From Capitulum mitella (Eukaryota > Arthropoda > Thecostraca > Pollicipedomorpha > Pollicipedidae): a stretch of 64,000 bases of DNA. The stretch is taken from contig CP099848.1 of NCBI GenBank assembly GCA_030062745.1, positions 3,129,501 through 3,193,500 on the forward strand, written 5' to 3'. The first letter of the stretch is position 1, and every line of letters begins with the position of its first letter. The translations under genes were made by a program, and so were the position numbers. This document shows positions 11,231 to 25,190 of this stretch, piece by piece. The notes beneath the pieces were generated by a model, which saw only the letters and a list, made by a program, of their open reading frames with translations, had not been told where the DNA came from and made no database searches.

Positions 11231-14200
11231 TCACTCAGAAGGGTGCCTAATAGGGGTGACGAAACGATTTCGGAGTTTGGGGTCCACATCGAAAATCAGT
11301 GGTTACCAAGGATGCATGCAGACGCTTGGCCCTTGAGCCCCTTTCTCTTTCCCTCTGTTCCTCTCTCTCTCTCTCTTCTCAAGGGGCTTTTGGCAATACC
11401 GTACCAGCAAATGCCGATGGTTGCGCAAAATTTCGCTCGATTTTTGTTTGAAGTTTTTATGAAAAAAATTATAAATTATGTCGTAATGTTTGAGATTTTG
11501 CCAGGTTAAGTTTTTGCCTGAGTTCCGTGCTTGCACTCTTTTAATTACAAAGAACGTTAACAGCTTCATCTATTTTCTCAGGTAGTTCATCCGACAGACA
11601 ACGTATTCAAGGTGAAAAGTTCCAGCTTTAATAATGATAAAAGAAAATGCCAAACAAGGAAATGGTAACATTTCCATCGAAATATGAGTAACTCCGTTTA
11701 AAGACATTCCGCATGCTATGGAGTTTGAACAAAACGGACAACAGCAGTTTGTGGATACTCTGGCACATTGAGCTGGCAGCAATCTAAAGCAAAGGTATAC
11801 AGGAAGCCAACGACGTCGAACGCAAGCCAACGACGTCGAACGCATTCTTAAAATATGAATCAAACTACCCAACAGACATGAAGACCTGTATTACAAAATG
11901 CCTTGCGAACAGGACTCATAACATCTGCCGGGACTTGAAAAATCTGGGAGAACTCGCGGATATCGAAAATATTCCCCTATCGAATGGCTATCCTGCAACA
12001 CTTCATTCAAAGGGTAATGATACAAAGGACACCTACATTACTCCCAAGTACCATCTACACAAGAAAAACACCGGACGCAGCAACTCGAATGTACACCTCC
12101 ACTCCGTACGTCAAAAGTGAATGAAGTGAATGAATGTGTGAATGAAGTGAATGAAGTGAATGAAGCTACATCTTGACTCCTCCGGCCTCGTGCCATACGG
12201 GTGGCACACCGCTCCTGCAGTTAGCACGGTAGGTTCATGTCTTGTCTCCAGGAGAAATAAAGGACGTTGTGTACAAGTTTTCGCGGCAGTGCGGCACCAG
12301 TTGCGTTTGCAAGCCTGGTCGGCCGACCAACGTCCACCTGAAATCAACGACCGCCTGAAAGACCACACTGCGGACTTGAAGTTTGGGCGCCTGGACGTCT
12401 CAGTCCAGCCGTTAATGGATTCCTTATTGTTTGGACTTTGTTGCAATGCGATGTGTAATGCTGCTCTATCAGGTGAGATCAGTATTTGGAAATGTTGGTA
12501 ACACGTTTCACGTAACACGTAAATTTGTTAGCAAACATATGCACTTTCGTCATTCGCATTTCTGATATCTGAAAGGAAAATGATACACCAACAATTTTCC
12601 GGCTGAGAATATAAAAAGTCGAACGAAATTAACGCAGCCAACGACCACCCCAGAACAATGCCGGTAACCTGTACGAGCTCGGCACAAAAAATGTCATTGA
12701 TTAGGTCAGAAACCAGCTACGAAACGGGTATGTGACGTATTGTTGGAATCACATTTTTCAGTGAGAGGAGCACCGGGTCGTACTAACGTACCCCTCTCAG
12801 TCCGTTTAATGCATCTGACAAGTGTCTGCCTGTCCGTTTCATGCTTTGAGCAGTCAATATACGTGATATTTTGAACGGACATTTTTGTTGCGCACACCTC
12901 ACATCTGCGCTTATTATATGTGATAACTGCAGGATCGGTAGGTACTGTAGCGTATTAAATGCCGCTCATGACGTCAGCTTTATGTCGTGTATATCTTTTC
13001 TGGCGCTTATATGTATGTAAGTACCTACCATCAATCACGAACTTACTTTTGTAACTGCCGCTTTTTTATGCTCGTCAATCGCTGATCCCATTGGCGATGG
13101 CATATCAGGTTGCGCCTTCAGGCTTTAATACCACCAAACCCATTAGAATCGCGTCTCATCCAAAAAACTTGAGTGGTCCACGTTATGCCACCTGCAGCTA
13201 ACGGCTGAACCTTTTCGCAGTCCCAGACTAAAAACGTCGAAATGTTTACCTTATTGTCTTATTGAGGTCTTTCCAGGTCTTTCTTTTATTCATTGAAGCC
13301 AACGGGTTCGGCTGATGACGTCTCATTTCTCGGTGAACGCCGTCGTCACGTGACAACCAGAACGAAACAGCTTTCCCTTGCCACTTCCGCATCGAATAGC
13401 CTACAGGCTGCGCTACCCGTTGTCCTAACAAAAGTTTCCTTCCTTCGCCCTCCCCTCGACCTCCAATACTGGTTTGTCCTCGTACTGTTTGTTGTTTATT
13501 TTGCATGAAAGACCTAGTTTTTTATTATTATTTTTACACTCATTAACTCCTACTATTCTGTAATATGACCAAATGGCAGACAAACACACTGCATATCCTG
13601 AGCGTTGAAGAAGTTGTGGGTCAGGGGTTGTACCCTCCAGTCTGCGAGATGGAGGGACTGATGACCCTGACCCCCTGTCTCCCGCGCCCCTGCACGACAG
13701 TGCGAATCATATGAGGGCCAGTGTATAGCTATGAGTGGCAGCACACAGAGAAAGGTGTCAGTGGATGCTGGCAATTAATTCTTTAAATATAAGCGCCTTC
13801 TACGTATAACGCGGCATTTTTACTACTTCGGACCGTGCAACTGTGAGTTGTCAGGGCCAAGAAGCATCAGGGTCGCATTTTTTCACAGCAAATCCTCCAA
13901 AAGGTAAACTCCACTGGCAGCCTTGGCCGGTGAACCGTGAGCCGTATCAATACTTTTTCCACATATATATTTATTATCTTTTTTTTATTTATTTATGACT
14001 CATTTGACATGCACCGCACGCGAACTATGCATAAACTGAAAAATGAATGTCGGGACTTTGAAATGGTTGTTACCTACTGGTTAAGGTAGATTCCAAATAC
14101 GCACAAGCAGTAAATGCGCCCCTTCGCTCTCCGAAAGAGCCCATTCTTCATACCTATTTATACCCAGTAAAAATGTGCCCTTTAAGCCCTCAGAAACCCT

Positions 14201-17200
14201 TTTTATAATATTAAATGCCCTTTTCTTTTAGAGTCCATCAGTGAAAATTTCTTGAAAGATGCACTGAAACGACTAAAAGCACGTAAAAAACAGCAGTATA
14301 AAACTCGAAGCTTATCAGGGGTCATCTTTAATCATGGACAAAATGGTATAAGATTACGGAGAAAGATTACGATTATTGTGCACATCGGTTCAGCCGCAAC
14401 ATGTTGTTTGCGACCGGCCCAGAGGAATGGTCTCAGTTCAGAACTTCACTTAAGGTATTCTTAGGTTACCAAAGACAATTTATTGCCATTTTATATTAAG
14501 AGCAGTACCTGAGCCTATCAGCGATTGCCTGAAGATGTTTCTGCCTGAAGGTAACCTTAATGTACGACGTTTATTGTAACTGCAGCTGGAATATTTTAAC
14601 GAATTAAAACACCAGCACTTTGTAGTAATGTCGTAAGAAGCGATAATGACCTTGGACATGCTTAAGTTACCCGATAATTACCTTGGACATGCTTAAGTTA
14701 CCAGGTAGACTAATTGCTTTTTTGACAGCATACCACGTTTTTACAATAAATAAAAGAAGAAAAACACGCTTGACGTAAGGAAAGAAAACACACTGGTCCT
14801 CAGCGCATCAGGAAACGTTCTTAGGCTTGTCTCGTTTACTTCTTACTCAGCGTTATTAAAGATTTCTGGTCGCAGCTGAAAGTAGTAGAGGCTTATTCTC
14901 CACGCCTTTAGTTAAAGCTATTCCACGGGCCGAGTGAATAGCAGAACAAAAATCAAATTGAGACGTGGGTCTGCCACTGCCCAGGCATGACTCTTTTGCA
15001 TTGGACAAACTAATACTTTATAACAACTAGCACCGAATCATGGAGTTTCCTCCAAAAGACATATCAGCGCTGTTAACAGTTTTGCCTTTGCTTTCATATT
15101 GCGGTAGCTTCGTAGCTTTTTGTCTACAAGTATTCCGGGAGTGATATTTTCGCTTTTAAGGACGGTTTTCCATTTCTTCCTCAGTGTTTTTGGATGGCTC
15201 AGTAATGACAGAGAATAATATTACACGCGCGCGTGACGTTTAAATCTGCGATCCCTCCAGTGCAAAATAATGAGATTTACAACACTTGTTTGCATTGCGA
15301 AGTGATCATGGGAAAAATACGCCAAACAAAACTTTTAACATATGCCTCCAGTTCTGGAGAGAACAACAGTAGACCTCGCTCTCCACGTACCCACAAAGCA
15401 TCTTATTCGTTTGATTAAATGATGTGCCATTGAACGACTAAATATACATTGTTCTGGAACGCCCTTCGCGATCGTATCGTTCAATGTCCTGCGTCATTCG
15501 GTCTTGCCCACGTATGTTGTTTATTGTCGCGTGGATTATAAGCAGATACTAGCGGCACACCACGCTACATGCCTTCGGGCCTTAACGGCTACCAGCTACA
15601 ACGGACTTCTGGCTTGCAAATTTGACCTTAGTTTTAGGTAGTCTGCAATTTGCCTTGTCAAAGTACGTAAAAAAACTGCAGGACCATTCAGTTTGCAAAA
15701 GCACATAACCGAGTCGATCTGGCTTGGAGTTGTGAGACCAGCACACAAACTTGGTAACATCCTATATCGGCTCCAAGGCTACCCGTCGCACATGCCTGAA
15801 AGAGCATGGCGCAGGACTCCTGATTGTCGATGGCATCTGCTTCTTTGCTGATGAACATGACACCAATTTCGGATGACTCATTTTTAGTATTGTTTATCAT
15901 GGCAGATACGCTTCGTATGCACAGGTTATCTGATTTATTCCCCAATGCATATTGTTGTTTTCTCAAGATCTGGCGCCAAGTTAGCAAGTTCATACGATAT
16001 CCCCAGCATCTTTGGGATTTCACCAAATGGCCCATTTCATTAATTTTGAATGGTAGGTGAGCAAAAGAAAATTTCAATTATTGTTTGAGAAATTTTTCTT
16101 ACGACGGGCTGACCGAAGTTGACTCACGTGGCCGTGACGTCAAAAGTATTGTATATACAAAAAAAAAACAAATACCATTTATTTTTAGCTTTACATGATA
16201 TTGCACACCAGAAACATGGTAAAGATCAAAGGTCATGGTGCAAAAAGTCCAGATTCATCCACACTCGCACACAGTAATCAGTTGGCCAAGGCTTTCAGAC
16301 GCCATTGAAAAATCTGACCTCCATGCAGCAGGGCCGGGGACATGGTCCGACTGTGACAGGATGCCACGGTCTCGGCACTGGCGTGCAAACTGGCGCAGCG
16401 GGGTCCCACGCCTTAACAAAACGGAGCAGCATCGCGTAGTCGACCAACACGGTTTTGCCCGCCGATTGAAACGCGTTAACCCAAACATTTGTACTAATAT
16501 GCGAACTTACCAGCAAATTGTGAAAGTTTTTTGGGGCCGGTTAATGTCGTCCAGCAGTCACGCCATTTCATTTGCCTTGCACGATGGCGACTCTTAACCA
16601 CCGTGTAGATTAGCGATTCTGCAGGACATTACGAAGGGGCTGGTTTAGCCATAATTATCAGCAGCCGACATTCTGAAATGTTCATATATGATGATGATTG
16701 GGTTTCGAACAGCGCTTCGGCTACTGCGGCCATTTCGCGAAATGTTTAGCTGGAGTTGGGTTACACAATGTTCGATTTTTTGTTGAGACTCCCGAAAATT
16801 ACTCTGGGCATTTGCAAAGAAGTTCAGGCCATTTTCTTTCACTCGTTGTCGCAGGCCCAATGTGAAAACTCCTGAAAAGAGGATTTAGACCCTCCCCGCC
16901 CCACGATCTCCACGATCCCCAGCCAAGGTTCAGTCGAATTTATGTCAAGGCGTGCCAATAGCCTGTACAGTCAATCACCTGACTACGAGTTGAAAGTATT
17001 TTTCTTTCCACTGAAGAACCATTTGAAGGACAAAAGGATCATACCAGTTTAACAAGGAAAGTGTATACAGGGCAATAAAGCTCAAAGCAGAGGAAAACGG
17101 TGAGGAAAAAGTTCATGTTTGTTGGACAAACGCCAAAGAGTAGGGTTATACAGTTTTTATCACAAAGGTTTTGTTTTCCATTAAGACGTGGGCCACTTTA

Positions 17201-17327
17201 AGTAGAGGCTCAGAACCAATGACAAGGATCTGGGAATGTGAGTCACTTTTGCACGAAGAAAAAATGAAAAGATGCTGATGTACCGGAAATTCTTGATTGC
17301 AATACATTTCACAGTTCATTCTGTGCA
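11231..17327. other. No supported gene; small duplications only
   Basis: About 6 kb without a recognisable gene. Local structure includes a 20-bp tandem duplication AAGCCAACGACGTCGAACGC at 11804-11843 and a GTGAATGAA-type short repeat at about 12118-12165. A 31-bp tandem duplication ending in GGACATGCTTAAGTTACC lies at 14641-14702. Frames of up to 135 codons (12111-12518, 15688-16077, 16235-16597) have no known motif and overlap open frames on the other strand. Confidence 0.5.
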
Positions 17328-17331
17328 TTAA

Positions 17332-18542
17332 CCCTATTCCCGGAGGGCTAGACGGTATGGCCGATTCCCGGCGGGGGGGCGGATTCGGCCCCCCCCTGAG
17401 ATCTCGAGAACTACTTATCCGATTTCATCGCAACAAACGGCAATCGATTTGCCGTGACGTGAGCTACATTTTTATGAAAAGAAATTTTCAACATTTTGAA
17501 ATTTGTCGATACAGGGGGGCAAAAATGTCAAAATGGGGGGTACTTTTTGACTTCTTATAACTCCGTTGTTTATGGACCGATTTCGATGAAACTGGCATGA
17601 ATCGAGAGATTATGGATAAGGCTTTTACCATGGGTATGCGAATTTGAAATTTTGAGAAAATTCATGGGCGTTCACAGGGTTTCAAAAATAGGGGGATTAG
17701 TTTTCTAATAACGGAATGAACAAAAGAGGCCAAAACACTTTTTTAGCTTTTGCTAGTCATGTTATGCTAAAGAAGTACAAATCACATCACAATGTTTGTA
17801 TAATGTTAGCATAGGTGGTGCCAGGGACATGAAAAAGGGGGAACTGTCATGGTCACACGTTCTTCAGATCAACTTGTGACCTTTGACCTTAAATGACCTC
17901 CAGTGACCTTGGGGTCACTTGGAATGATGTCGTGTGCATTCAATATTATCTGTAAACGTTTTTAATCGATTAAATTCGCTCTATTCCAAAGAATTCATTT
18001 TTTGGCTTTTGCGATACAGGGTACGCGCACTGACATTTTAGGTCATAGCTCCGTGACCCAACCTAATATCAAGCTGAAACTTGGTACACAAGTAGAGGGC
18101 ACTCTTCTACGTCATATATATTCCGGGTTTGGCATTTGAAAAAACGGCGCCGAAATTATTGCGAAAAAAACAAATTTTGACTTTTGACCTTGACCTGACC
18201 TTTTAGAGTGACCTCAGATAAACAAAATTACATATGCACATTACCCAACTATTTAGCTATACATTCATATAAAATTTTAAGTTCTATCTTAAAAACTCTG
18301 TTTTTGGCAGACATTTTCCTTGTACCCTCAACATGGCCAAAAATGGCCTGAGGTGCCTCCCAAAAACGTTGCCTGGCTCCGCCCCTGAGCAAAATAGAAT
18401 TTCGAAATCTTGTCACGGCACGTAGAAGGAACAGCTAGGAAAAGTGACCAAGTTTCGTGAAGCTGCGTTAAAAAGCCTAGAATTGGCAAGCAAAAAACCC
18501 GTGGGGGGGGCGGATTCCGCCCCCCCCCTGCCGGGAATAGGG
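17332..18542 (+). mobile_element. Family A TTAA-type non-autonomous element, complete copy 1 (1211 bp)
   Basis: Exact TTAA sits on both sides (17328-17331 and 18543-18546). The left end CCCTATTCCCGGAGGG and the right end CCGGGAATAGGG are inverted matches over 12 bp. C- or G-runs flank both termini. The interior has no transposase frame, many TGACCT-type hexamers (about 17870-17920 and 18178-18215), and the block GAGGTGCCTCC...GGCTCCGCCCCTGAG. TTAA duplication with CCC-starting ends is the hallmark of piggyBac-type transposition, so this looks like a non-autonomous derivative of such an element. Confidence 0.82.
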
Positions 18543-18546
18543 TTAA

Positions 18547-20140
18547 GACGCTTCAAACACCATGCATTTAAATGGAATCCTTGAGGTGCACTTTCGAGCT
18601 ATAACTATGCATACCGCTGTTACATCCTTGGTTTGAGATTGCCTTTGCGCGATTACCTTTCACTTTATCACTGTCATAATTCTCTTAATTCCCTTATGAA
18701 ACTATAAATGTTACATACTTCTTGCTTTTTGTTCTCTTTGGCATGTGATCAAAAGTGATGTTGCATTCCCTAAACAACTGGGCAGCATAGAAGCACACAT
18801 GACTGATAGCGTTTCTGGACCGTTAATGATGCTTGCTGGTCAGGAATTTCCCACAACATTTCGAAATACGGCAGAGATAAGGCATAAGGCTCTGAATATA
18901 CATACCGAACTTTATTTGGAGTTGCCATCCTAAGAGTGCATGTTAACGTCATGAAAATATATGAATCCTCCGTAAAATGTAAACAAAAACTTCCAGTTGG
19001 CTCCACTTTCCTTTCTGTACTCCATAATCTTTGAGATTACGGAACGTATCAGGGAGAATAATCAGTGACATATCCGGGGCAGTCACGGAACGTCGAAGGG
19101 GCGTGGATGCGATAACAGACAATACGCCGTTTCAGACCCCACGCAGGCTATTCGGCCTCCGTCTTTCAAATGGAAGGGGCTATGCACGAGAGAACCACTA
19201 GCGATTGCCGCAGCTCAGAGGATGTCAAGCCTGGGATCCCCTCACATCCGATAAGACATGGGCTCGACTTCCCCTCGCTCCAGTGAGACCAGGGTAAGGC
19301 AAACGAAAACTCTTTTGTTAACCCATATGCATTTATGATGACCTTTAGCAAGACAAGTTTTCCTTCTTTTAAGTAAACGATGACTCAATTGGCGACTTGG
19401 CTAGAGGCTAGTATACAGTTTCCCGCATTTGTTGCTGTTTTGATTGGTTATTTGAGTTGTAGTGAACCCCGATGGCATGGTCATAGGGCAATCAATATAT
19501 TTTGTTTTCGTAACTGGAAAACATGCTTTCTTTAGAACTACTCCTGTGTAGGTCTAAGTTGTAAAAGCAGCTCAAGCAATCCTGACATCATCAGTCTTTA
19601 ATGCTATTGATACACTTTAACCCCCTTTTTGTGATACGGGTTGGGTTTGTCCTGCCCTTCATGTTGGACCGGTCACCCCTGTACTGCAGACAACATCGCG
19701 CCCATGGCGTCTCTGTCAGAAGTGTTGCACTGCTACGATAATCTTAGCATTAGGCCTATCTCACTAGTGGGCATCTAGTAGGCATCATCACCGCAAACAG
19801 GCATCTCCTTTAAATATGCGGGACGAGCAGCGCCGGAAACTGTTACGCCCTGTCAGTGGCTGAAGGAACCGACCTCGACGAGTCGCCGCTTTCGCTTGCT
19901 GGCCATTGTATTTCCGTGCAGAGTACAGTACTGGAGCACCCGAGTACTTGTTCGACTGAACCCCCACCAGAAAAAGTCATTAGCATCCGTTTGTAACGCG
20001 GGCTCTGTTGACGTCCTGCTGGCTTGCCCGGCTTTGACGTCGTGTTGCTAGCGGTTTTGGGGCCGGCGCCAGCCACCCTGGTGGGCTAAGGTAAAAATAA
20101 AAAAATGTACGCCGGCGGCCGCTCCACCAGTAACTTTGAG
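18547..20140. other. No supported gene
   Basis: Unclassified sequence between the two complete family A copies. Short open frames without recognisable motifs only. Confidence 0.45.
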
Positions 20141-20260
20141 GCCGACACCATTCTGAAAGTCCAACTGGCCCTGTTACGGGCCCATTGCCCTTCCTGAAAG
20201 CATCAAGGGCTCTTAAGGAGCCGTCCAGCGGCCAATGGGAAAGCTCACATACCCTTTTAA

Positions 20261-21473
20261 CCCTATTCCCGGAGGGCTTGACGGTATGGCCGATTCCCGG
20301 CAGGGGGGGCGGATTCGGCCCCCCCCCCTGAGATCTCGAGAACTACTTGTCCGATTTCATCGCAACAAACGGCAATCGATTTGCCGTGACGTGAACTACA
20401 CTTTTATAAAAAGAAATTTTCAACATTTTGAAATGTGTGGATACAGGGGGCAAAAATGTCAAAATGGGGGGTACTTTTGGACTTGTTATAACTCCGTTGT
20501 TTATGGACCCGTTTCGATGAAACTGGCATGAATCGGGAGATTATGGATAGGGCTTTTACCATGGGTATGCGAATCTGAAATTTTGAGAAAATTCATGGGC
20601 GTTCACAGGGTTTCAAAAATTAGAGGATTAGTTTTTTAACAACTGAATGAACAAAAGAGGCAAAAACACTTTTTTGGCTTCTGCTAGTCATGTTATGCTA
20701 AAGAAGTACAAATCGCATTACCATGTTTGTATAATGTTAGCATAGGCGGTGCCAGGGACATGAAAAAGGGGGAACTGTCATGGTCACACGCTCTTCAGAT
20801 CAACTTGTGACCTTTGACCTTAAATGACCTCCAGTGACCTTGGGGTCACTTGGAATGATGTCGTGTGGATTCAATATTATCTTTAAACGTTTTTAATCGT
20901 TTGAATTCACTCTATTCCAAAAAACTCATTTTTTGGCTATTGCGATATAGGGTACGCGCACTGACATTTTAGGTCATAGCTCCGTGACCCGACCTGATAT
21001 CAAGCTGAAATTTGGTACACAAGTAGAGGACACTCTTTTACGTCACATATATTCCGGATTTGGCATTTGAAAGAACGGCGCTGAAATTATTGCAAAAAAA
21101 CAAATTTTGACTTTTGACCTTGACCTGACCTTGGAAAGTGATTTCAAATAAACGAAATTTTCTGTGTACCTTGCCCAACTATTTATCTATACATCTATAT
21201 AAAGTTTTAAGTTCTATCTTAAAAACTCTGTTTTTGGCAGACATTTTCCTCTTACCCTCAACATGGCCAAAAATAGCCTGAGGTGCCTCCCAAAAACGTT
21301 GCCTGGCTCCGCCCCTGAGCAAAATAGAATTTTGAAATTTTGTCACGGCACGTAGAAGGAATAGCTAGGAAAAGTGACCAAGTTTCGTGAAGCTGCGTTA
21401 AAAAGCCTGGAATTGGCAAGCAAAAAACCCGAGGGGGGGCGGATTTCGCCCCCCCCCCCTGCCGGGAATAGGG
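20261..21473 (+). mobile_element. Family A TTAA-type non-autonomous element, complete copy 2 (1213 bp)
   Basis: Exact TTAA flanks both ends (20257-20260 and 21474-21477). Termini and interior match copy 1 nearly base for base along the whole length, in the same orientation, so the two copies are recent relative to the copy at 2045/6955. No transposase is encoded; an open frame of about 98 codons at 20235-20531 starts in flanking DNA and runs through the left end by chance. Confidence 0.82.
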
Positions 21474-21530
21474 TTAAAGGCTTAGGCTTGGACCATCTTC
21501 AAAGCTTGTTTGCCCTTTAAATAACCTTAG

Positions 21531-21572
21531 GCTCTTTTAGATATTTACCTGCAGGCAAATATCTAAAAGAGC
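21531..21572. repeat. 42-bp near-perfect palindrome
   Basis: Arms GCTCTTTTAGATATTT and AAATATCTAAAAGAGC (16 of 16 complementary) surround the core CCTGCAGG, with one mismatched pair next to the core. It could form a long hairpin or cruciform. It lies within the degenerate GGCTCTT array, just outside family A copy 2. Confidence 0.85.
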
Positions 21573-21830
21573 TGAATCATGCTGAAAGCCCAGGGGCTCT
21601 TTTGAAATATTAGGAAGTCTGTTCTAGTAAGCTCTGGGCTCCTTCAGAAATCCAAGGTTTTTTGAGGCCGCGTAGCCTTCGTAAACTTCTGGCACCCTTA
21701 TGAAACTTCAGAAGCCATGTAAAAAGCATTTGGTCTTGATGTAAATTCAGGCACGTTTTAAGGATTCGGGGCCTTCTAAGAACCAGGATCCTTCGAAATC
21801 CCGGAGCCTTTTTGACTTAAAGAGTACGTT

Positions 21831-24800
21831 CCATGGAGTGCGGCATCTTCTCTACATCTCTTCTCTGCCCACGTCAGAGCTGGGATCCTCGAGACTTATC
21901 AGAAATGTTCTTCTCTGGGCTGGGAACAAGGCTAGAATTGGTCCCTTGTAAGAATGAGAGCCCAGTCATTCCGTTGGACCCTGTTTATGACGAAAAACAG
22001 CTTTTCTACAAATTTTCCTTTCTTTATGTCAAAGTATTCTCTTGTTACTTTCACACTGTTTCAAGGGTCTTTCCAGCCAGAGGCTAAGGAAGGGACAACT
22101 GCGCCCTCTGTCCCTCTGCTCCCTTTGCCCTTATGACGATATGCACTCTATGATTAATGCCTTCTGATCACAGATAAAATAATGGTGCATCTCAGAAGGC
22201 GCACTGGCGTGACATGGCCCTAAAAAGTTGTTGATGAGCATCTTTGAGATGCAAAATTATATAAAAATACATATAAATATATTATATATATATATGTATA
22301 TACACACAACCATAGGTCATTGACCTCTGTCAGGTCTGGTATTCCAAAAAATGCAAGTGGCTTAACCTTTTGTGAAATGTATCGATTGACATCAAACTTG
22401 CCATATTTGCGGAACATGACAAATGGATATCCCACATAAGTAAATCATCCCACGTAGGTAAATCAGGCCTGTTAACCCCTTTGGAGCCATGTACAGGGTT
22501 TGGTTATCAAAGATTTTAGCCAAAATGTCAACAGCATAATTTGGCCTAAGATGGACCCTGGTGACCTTGATATTGACCTTACTGAAAACAATCCAAATGT
22601 TTTTTTTTTATTTTTTTAAGGGCTTTCCAACGGTGTTTTCACTTTTTGATGGGAATTGACTTATAGTTCTCGAGATCTTGGGGTGTACCCATGACTCCCC
22701 CCCCCGGCCCGGCGAAGGAGGACCTGAAGGCCGGCCGGGTGAGGTTTTATTTGATCATTTTCTTCGATTGCGACGTATGAGAAAATTATTGCCACCCGAT
22801 CAAGGAAATCATGTTAAATCGCCTTTTGTTTCTTTTTCACGAAGACCCTCGGTTCTTAGTGGAGAAAACCCTCGATGAATCGACGTTATTTCCCAGCCCC
22901 AGGCGGCAGTGTATAACGCCACACCACACTTCCATACTTGATATGTTAGTTGAGGCCTCCTCTGTATGAGGCAGACGTCGTAAGAGGCATTTAATACGCA
23001 ACAGTATTTTCTGGTCCTGCAGTTAGTAGGCTGAGATATGATAACCGTGCAGCAAAAATATGCGTTAGGAATATCGTTCATGTTGGTGTTTTTCAAGGGA
23101 TTAAACGGGCAGGAAGACGTCTTTTGGATGCTTGTAATGTACTGTGAACATAATGTCAGAAGGTCCCGGTGTCACAACCATTGAATATTGTAATTTCGGT
23201 AAAGCGAACCGTACCTGCTTCGTCGCTGATTTCTGCTTTGGCATAAACTGCGCTTTTTAAATTCGGCACCTACCGTTATCTACACTGTCTAGAAGTTGCC
23301 GTTTTTTTTGCGCTGATTTCATTTGGCATTTTTCATATTCTCGGCCAGAAAGTTATTGGTGAATCAGTTTTGTTCAAGTATTCCAAAAGTAACAGCGCCA
23401 AAGATCCAGGTGTATTTGCTTTTTACTAACAAACCTCTGAGTTATAAACAATTTGTAGATGTTGATCTCACTCAAAAGCGCAACAGCGCATATCCTTTTG
23501 TAAAAGTGCAACAGTATATTTGTTACTGCAGCATAGCCGAAACAAAAAGGAATTTGCCTCCGTAAAATTTGGCACCAGTTTGACCGTTTCTCGCAGTTCT
23601 TCACAAGAAATCTCTGAAATCCAAGCAAGCAAACACGCGTTACGACATCCATAGTGCCGCCACCTGTATGACTGCGTTCAGTCGTTGGCTGCGCTGGCTC
23701 CCTCACTCCGTCTGAAATATTGTAAAGAATAGTTCTTGAACACTATATTTTAGCGCCTGAACCAGTACCTACGAGTGATTTCTTATTTAGGTTTTCAAAA
23801 ACTGTTCAGTTTGCAAAATTGTGTTTGTCAACTGTCTTTGTCAATTCTCAAATTCTAAAAAAACACACAAAAACAAAAGTGCTTCGGTCCATAGTTTAAA
23901 AATCCTCGAAGAATGAACACTGTTTCCCAGACCTGGACGAAAATAAAACTACTAAGTTAACGGCAGGAATAATCTTTTACCACATCCCGAATATAGCAAG
24001 AACATGTGCCGTGTATTCTGCCTGTGTTAAGATTTTCGCTCCAATGCTTGCACATTCCTTCATCTATCTAGGTGAATGAGAAAATACCCGCTGTCAAACG
24101 TTAACCTGGAAATGTTGCACTGCATTGCAAAGCCCAAGAGAGTCCCATTATCTTCATTTCCTGGGACCCGAAGGACTTTTGGAATGGTTAATTCGGAGTT
24201 GTGTGCAGAGGCATTCGGAGAATGGTCTGCGATTTTAGCCCTGAAGCACACTTAATAGTGTTTATGGAAACATTATATTGCACATGCGTCATATTAGGCA
24301 TGCTTTAACATGGAATTCACCTTTCAGTATCGTGTGATCTAGATGATGGTGTTCCTCATATATACGTGTATTGGCACCCTAAGCATGTCTTTTTGCGCAT
24401 TTTCGTCTTAACCCGCCGTTCGCTGGAAGCTATTCCCCCCTCACCCTTCAGGTTTTTTAAAATTATTTCCAAGTCGTCCAGTCAAAACTTTGTCTACCCT
24501 TTAATAAGCTTTTAGCGCATGTTCTGACCAATTTTCGGGACAAGGTCATGCAAGGTTATGAAGCAAAGGCAGGTCAAAGTTGAGCAATTCCTGAACCGAC
24601 CCGTTCAAATTTCGGCTGGACTGAAAGATTCGCTAGACACTTGATTATTGGGGTAAAAACGAATAAGGTATGAATGGGTCGACTGGAATTGCATGAATTG
24701 GAGGCAGTGATTTTCATAACGAAGTCTTCTTTATCCTCAAGCTGGTGCACAGAACAATTTTGCGTCATTTGAAACTATTTTTGTAAAAACTATGGATTAC

Positions 24801-25190
24801 ACCTTTAAGCTGATCTGGTTCTTGACATGTGATTTTGACACCAAATCCTTTCTCCGACCTTTTTCGGTAACACTTCTGTAAGGTTTCAGAATAGTTCAAT
24901 GAGATAAATTCCGCTTCCGACATCTGGAATATCAACGGTGTCCTGAAGAGTGGAAACTTTTGTTTTTACAGTTTGACCTGACCTGTAACGTCATCTATGA
25001 CATTAAGAACCAAAAACCATGCATTTTCTGAAATCTCTTGTTGGGGTCTATAGTTAGATGGGGTTCGCTGAAAACTGCAGCAGACTTAGCACTGATGGTG
25101 TTCTTTGATGTTTTTTATTGTTCGTATAAGACCTTTCGCTTCCAGTGAATGTTCATGAAGAATGCCGCCACTTTTCATTACGATATAGAG
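21831..25190. other. No supported gene; TGACCT-containing unclassified repeat pieces
   Basis: No coding region recognised. About 22310-22780 has TGACCT hexamers, GTTAACCCCTTTGG, and a C-run followed by GGCCCGGCGAAGGAGG after TCTCGAGATCTTGG. This resembles end regions of the TTAA-type families, but no second end was found. Another TGACCTGACCT pair lies near 24981. A TA-rich microsatellite is at about 22260-22300. Confidence 0.4.

Larger units (their letters stand above)
20150..21830. repeat. Degenerate GGCTCTT/GAAAT minisatellite, interrupted by family A copy 2
   Basis: On both sides of the family A copy (about 20150-20256 and 21478-21830) the sequence repeats loosely related pieces such as GGGCTCTTAAGGAGCC, GGCTCTTTTGAAATATT, GGCTCCTTCAGAAATCC and GGCACCCTTATGAAACTTC, spaced roughly every 35-45 bp. 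The mobile element appears to have landed inside an older decayed tandem array. Confidence 0.45.

Noticed and set aside
12111-12518. Overlapping open frames of 113 and 135 codons on opposite strands
   Set aside because: No domain resemblance or splice support; likely chance openness.
16235-16597. 120-codon + frame with overlapping minus frames
   Set aside because: No recognisable motif in any of the three frames; not enough to call a gene or TE protein.
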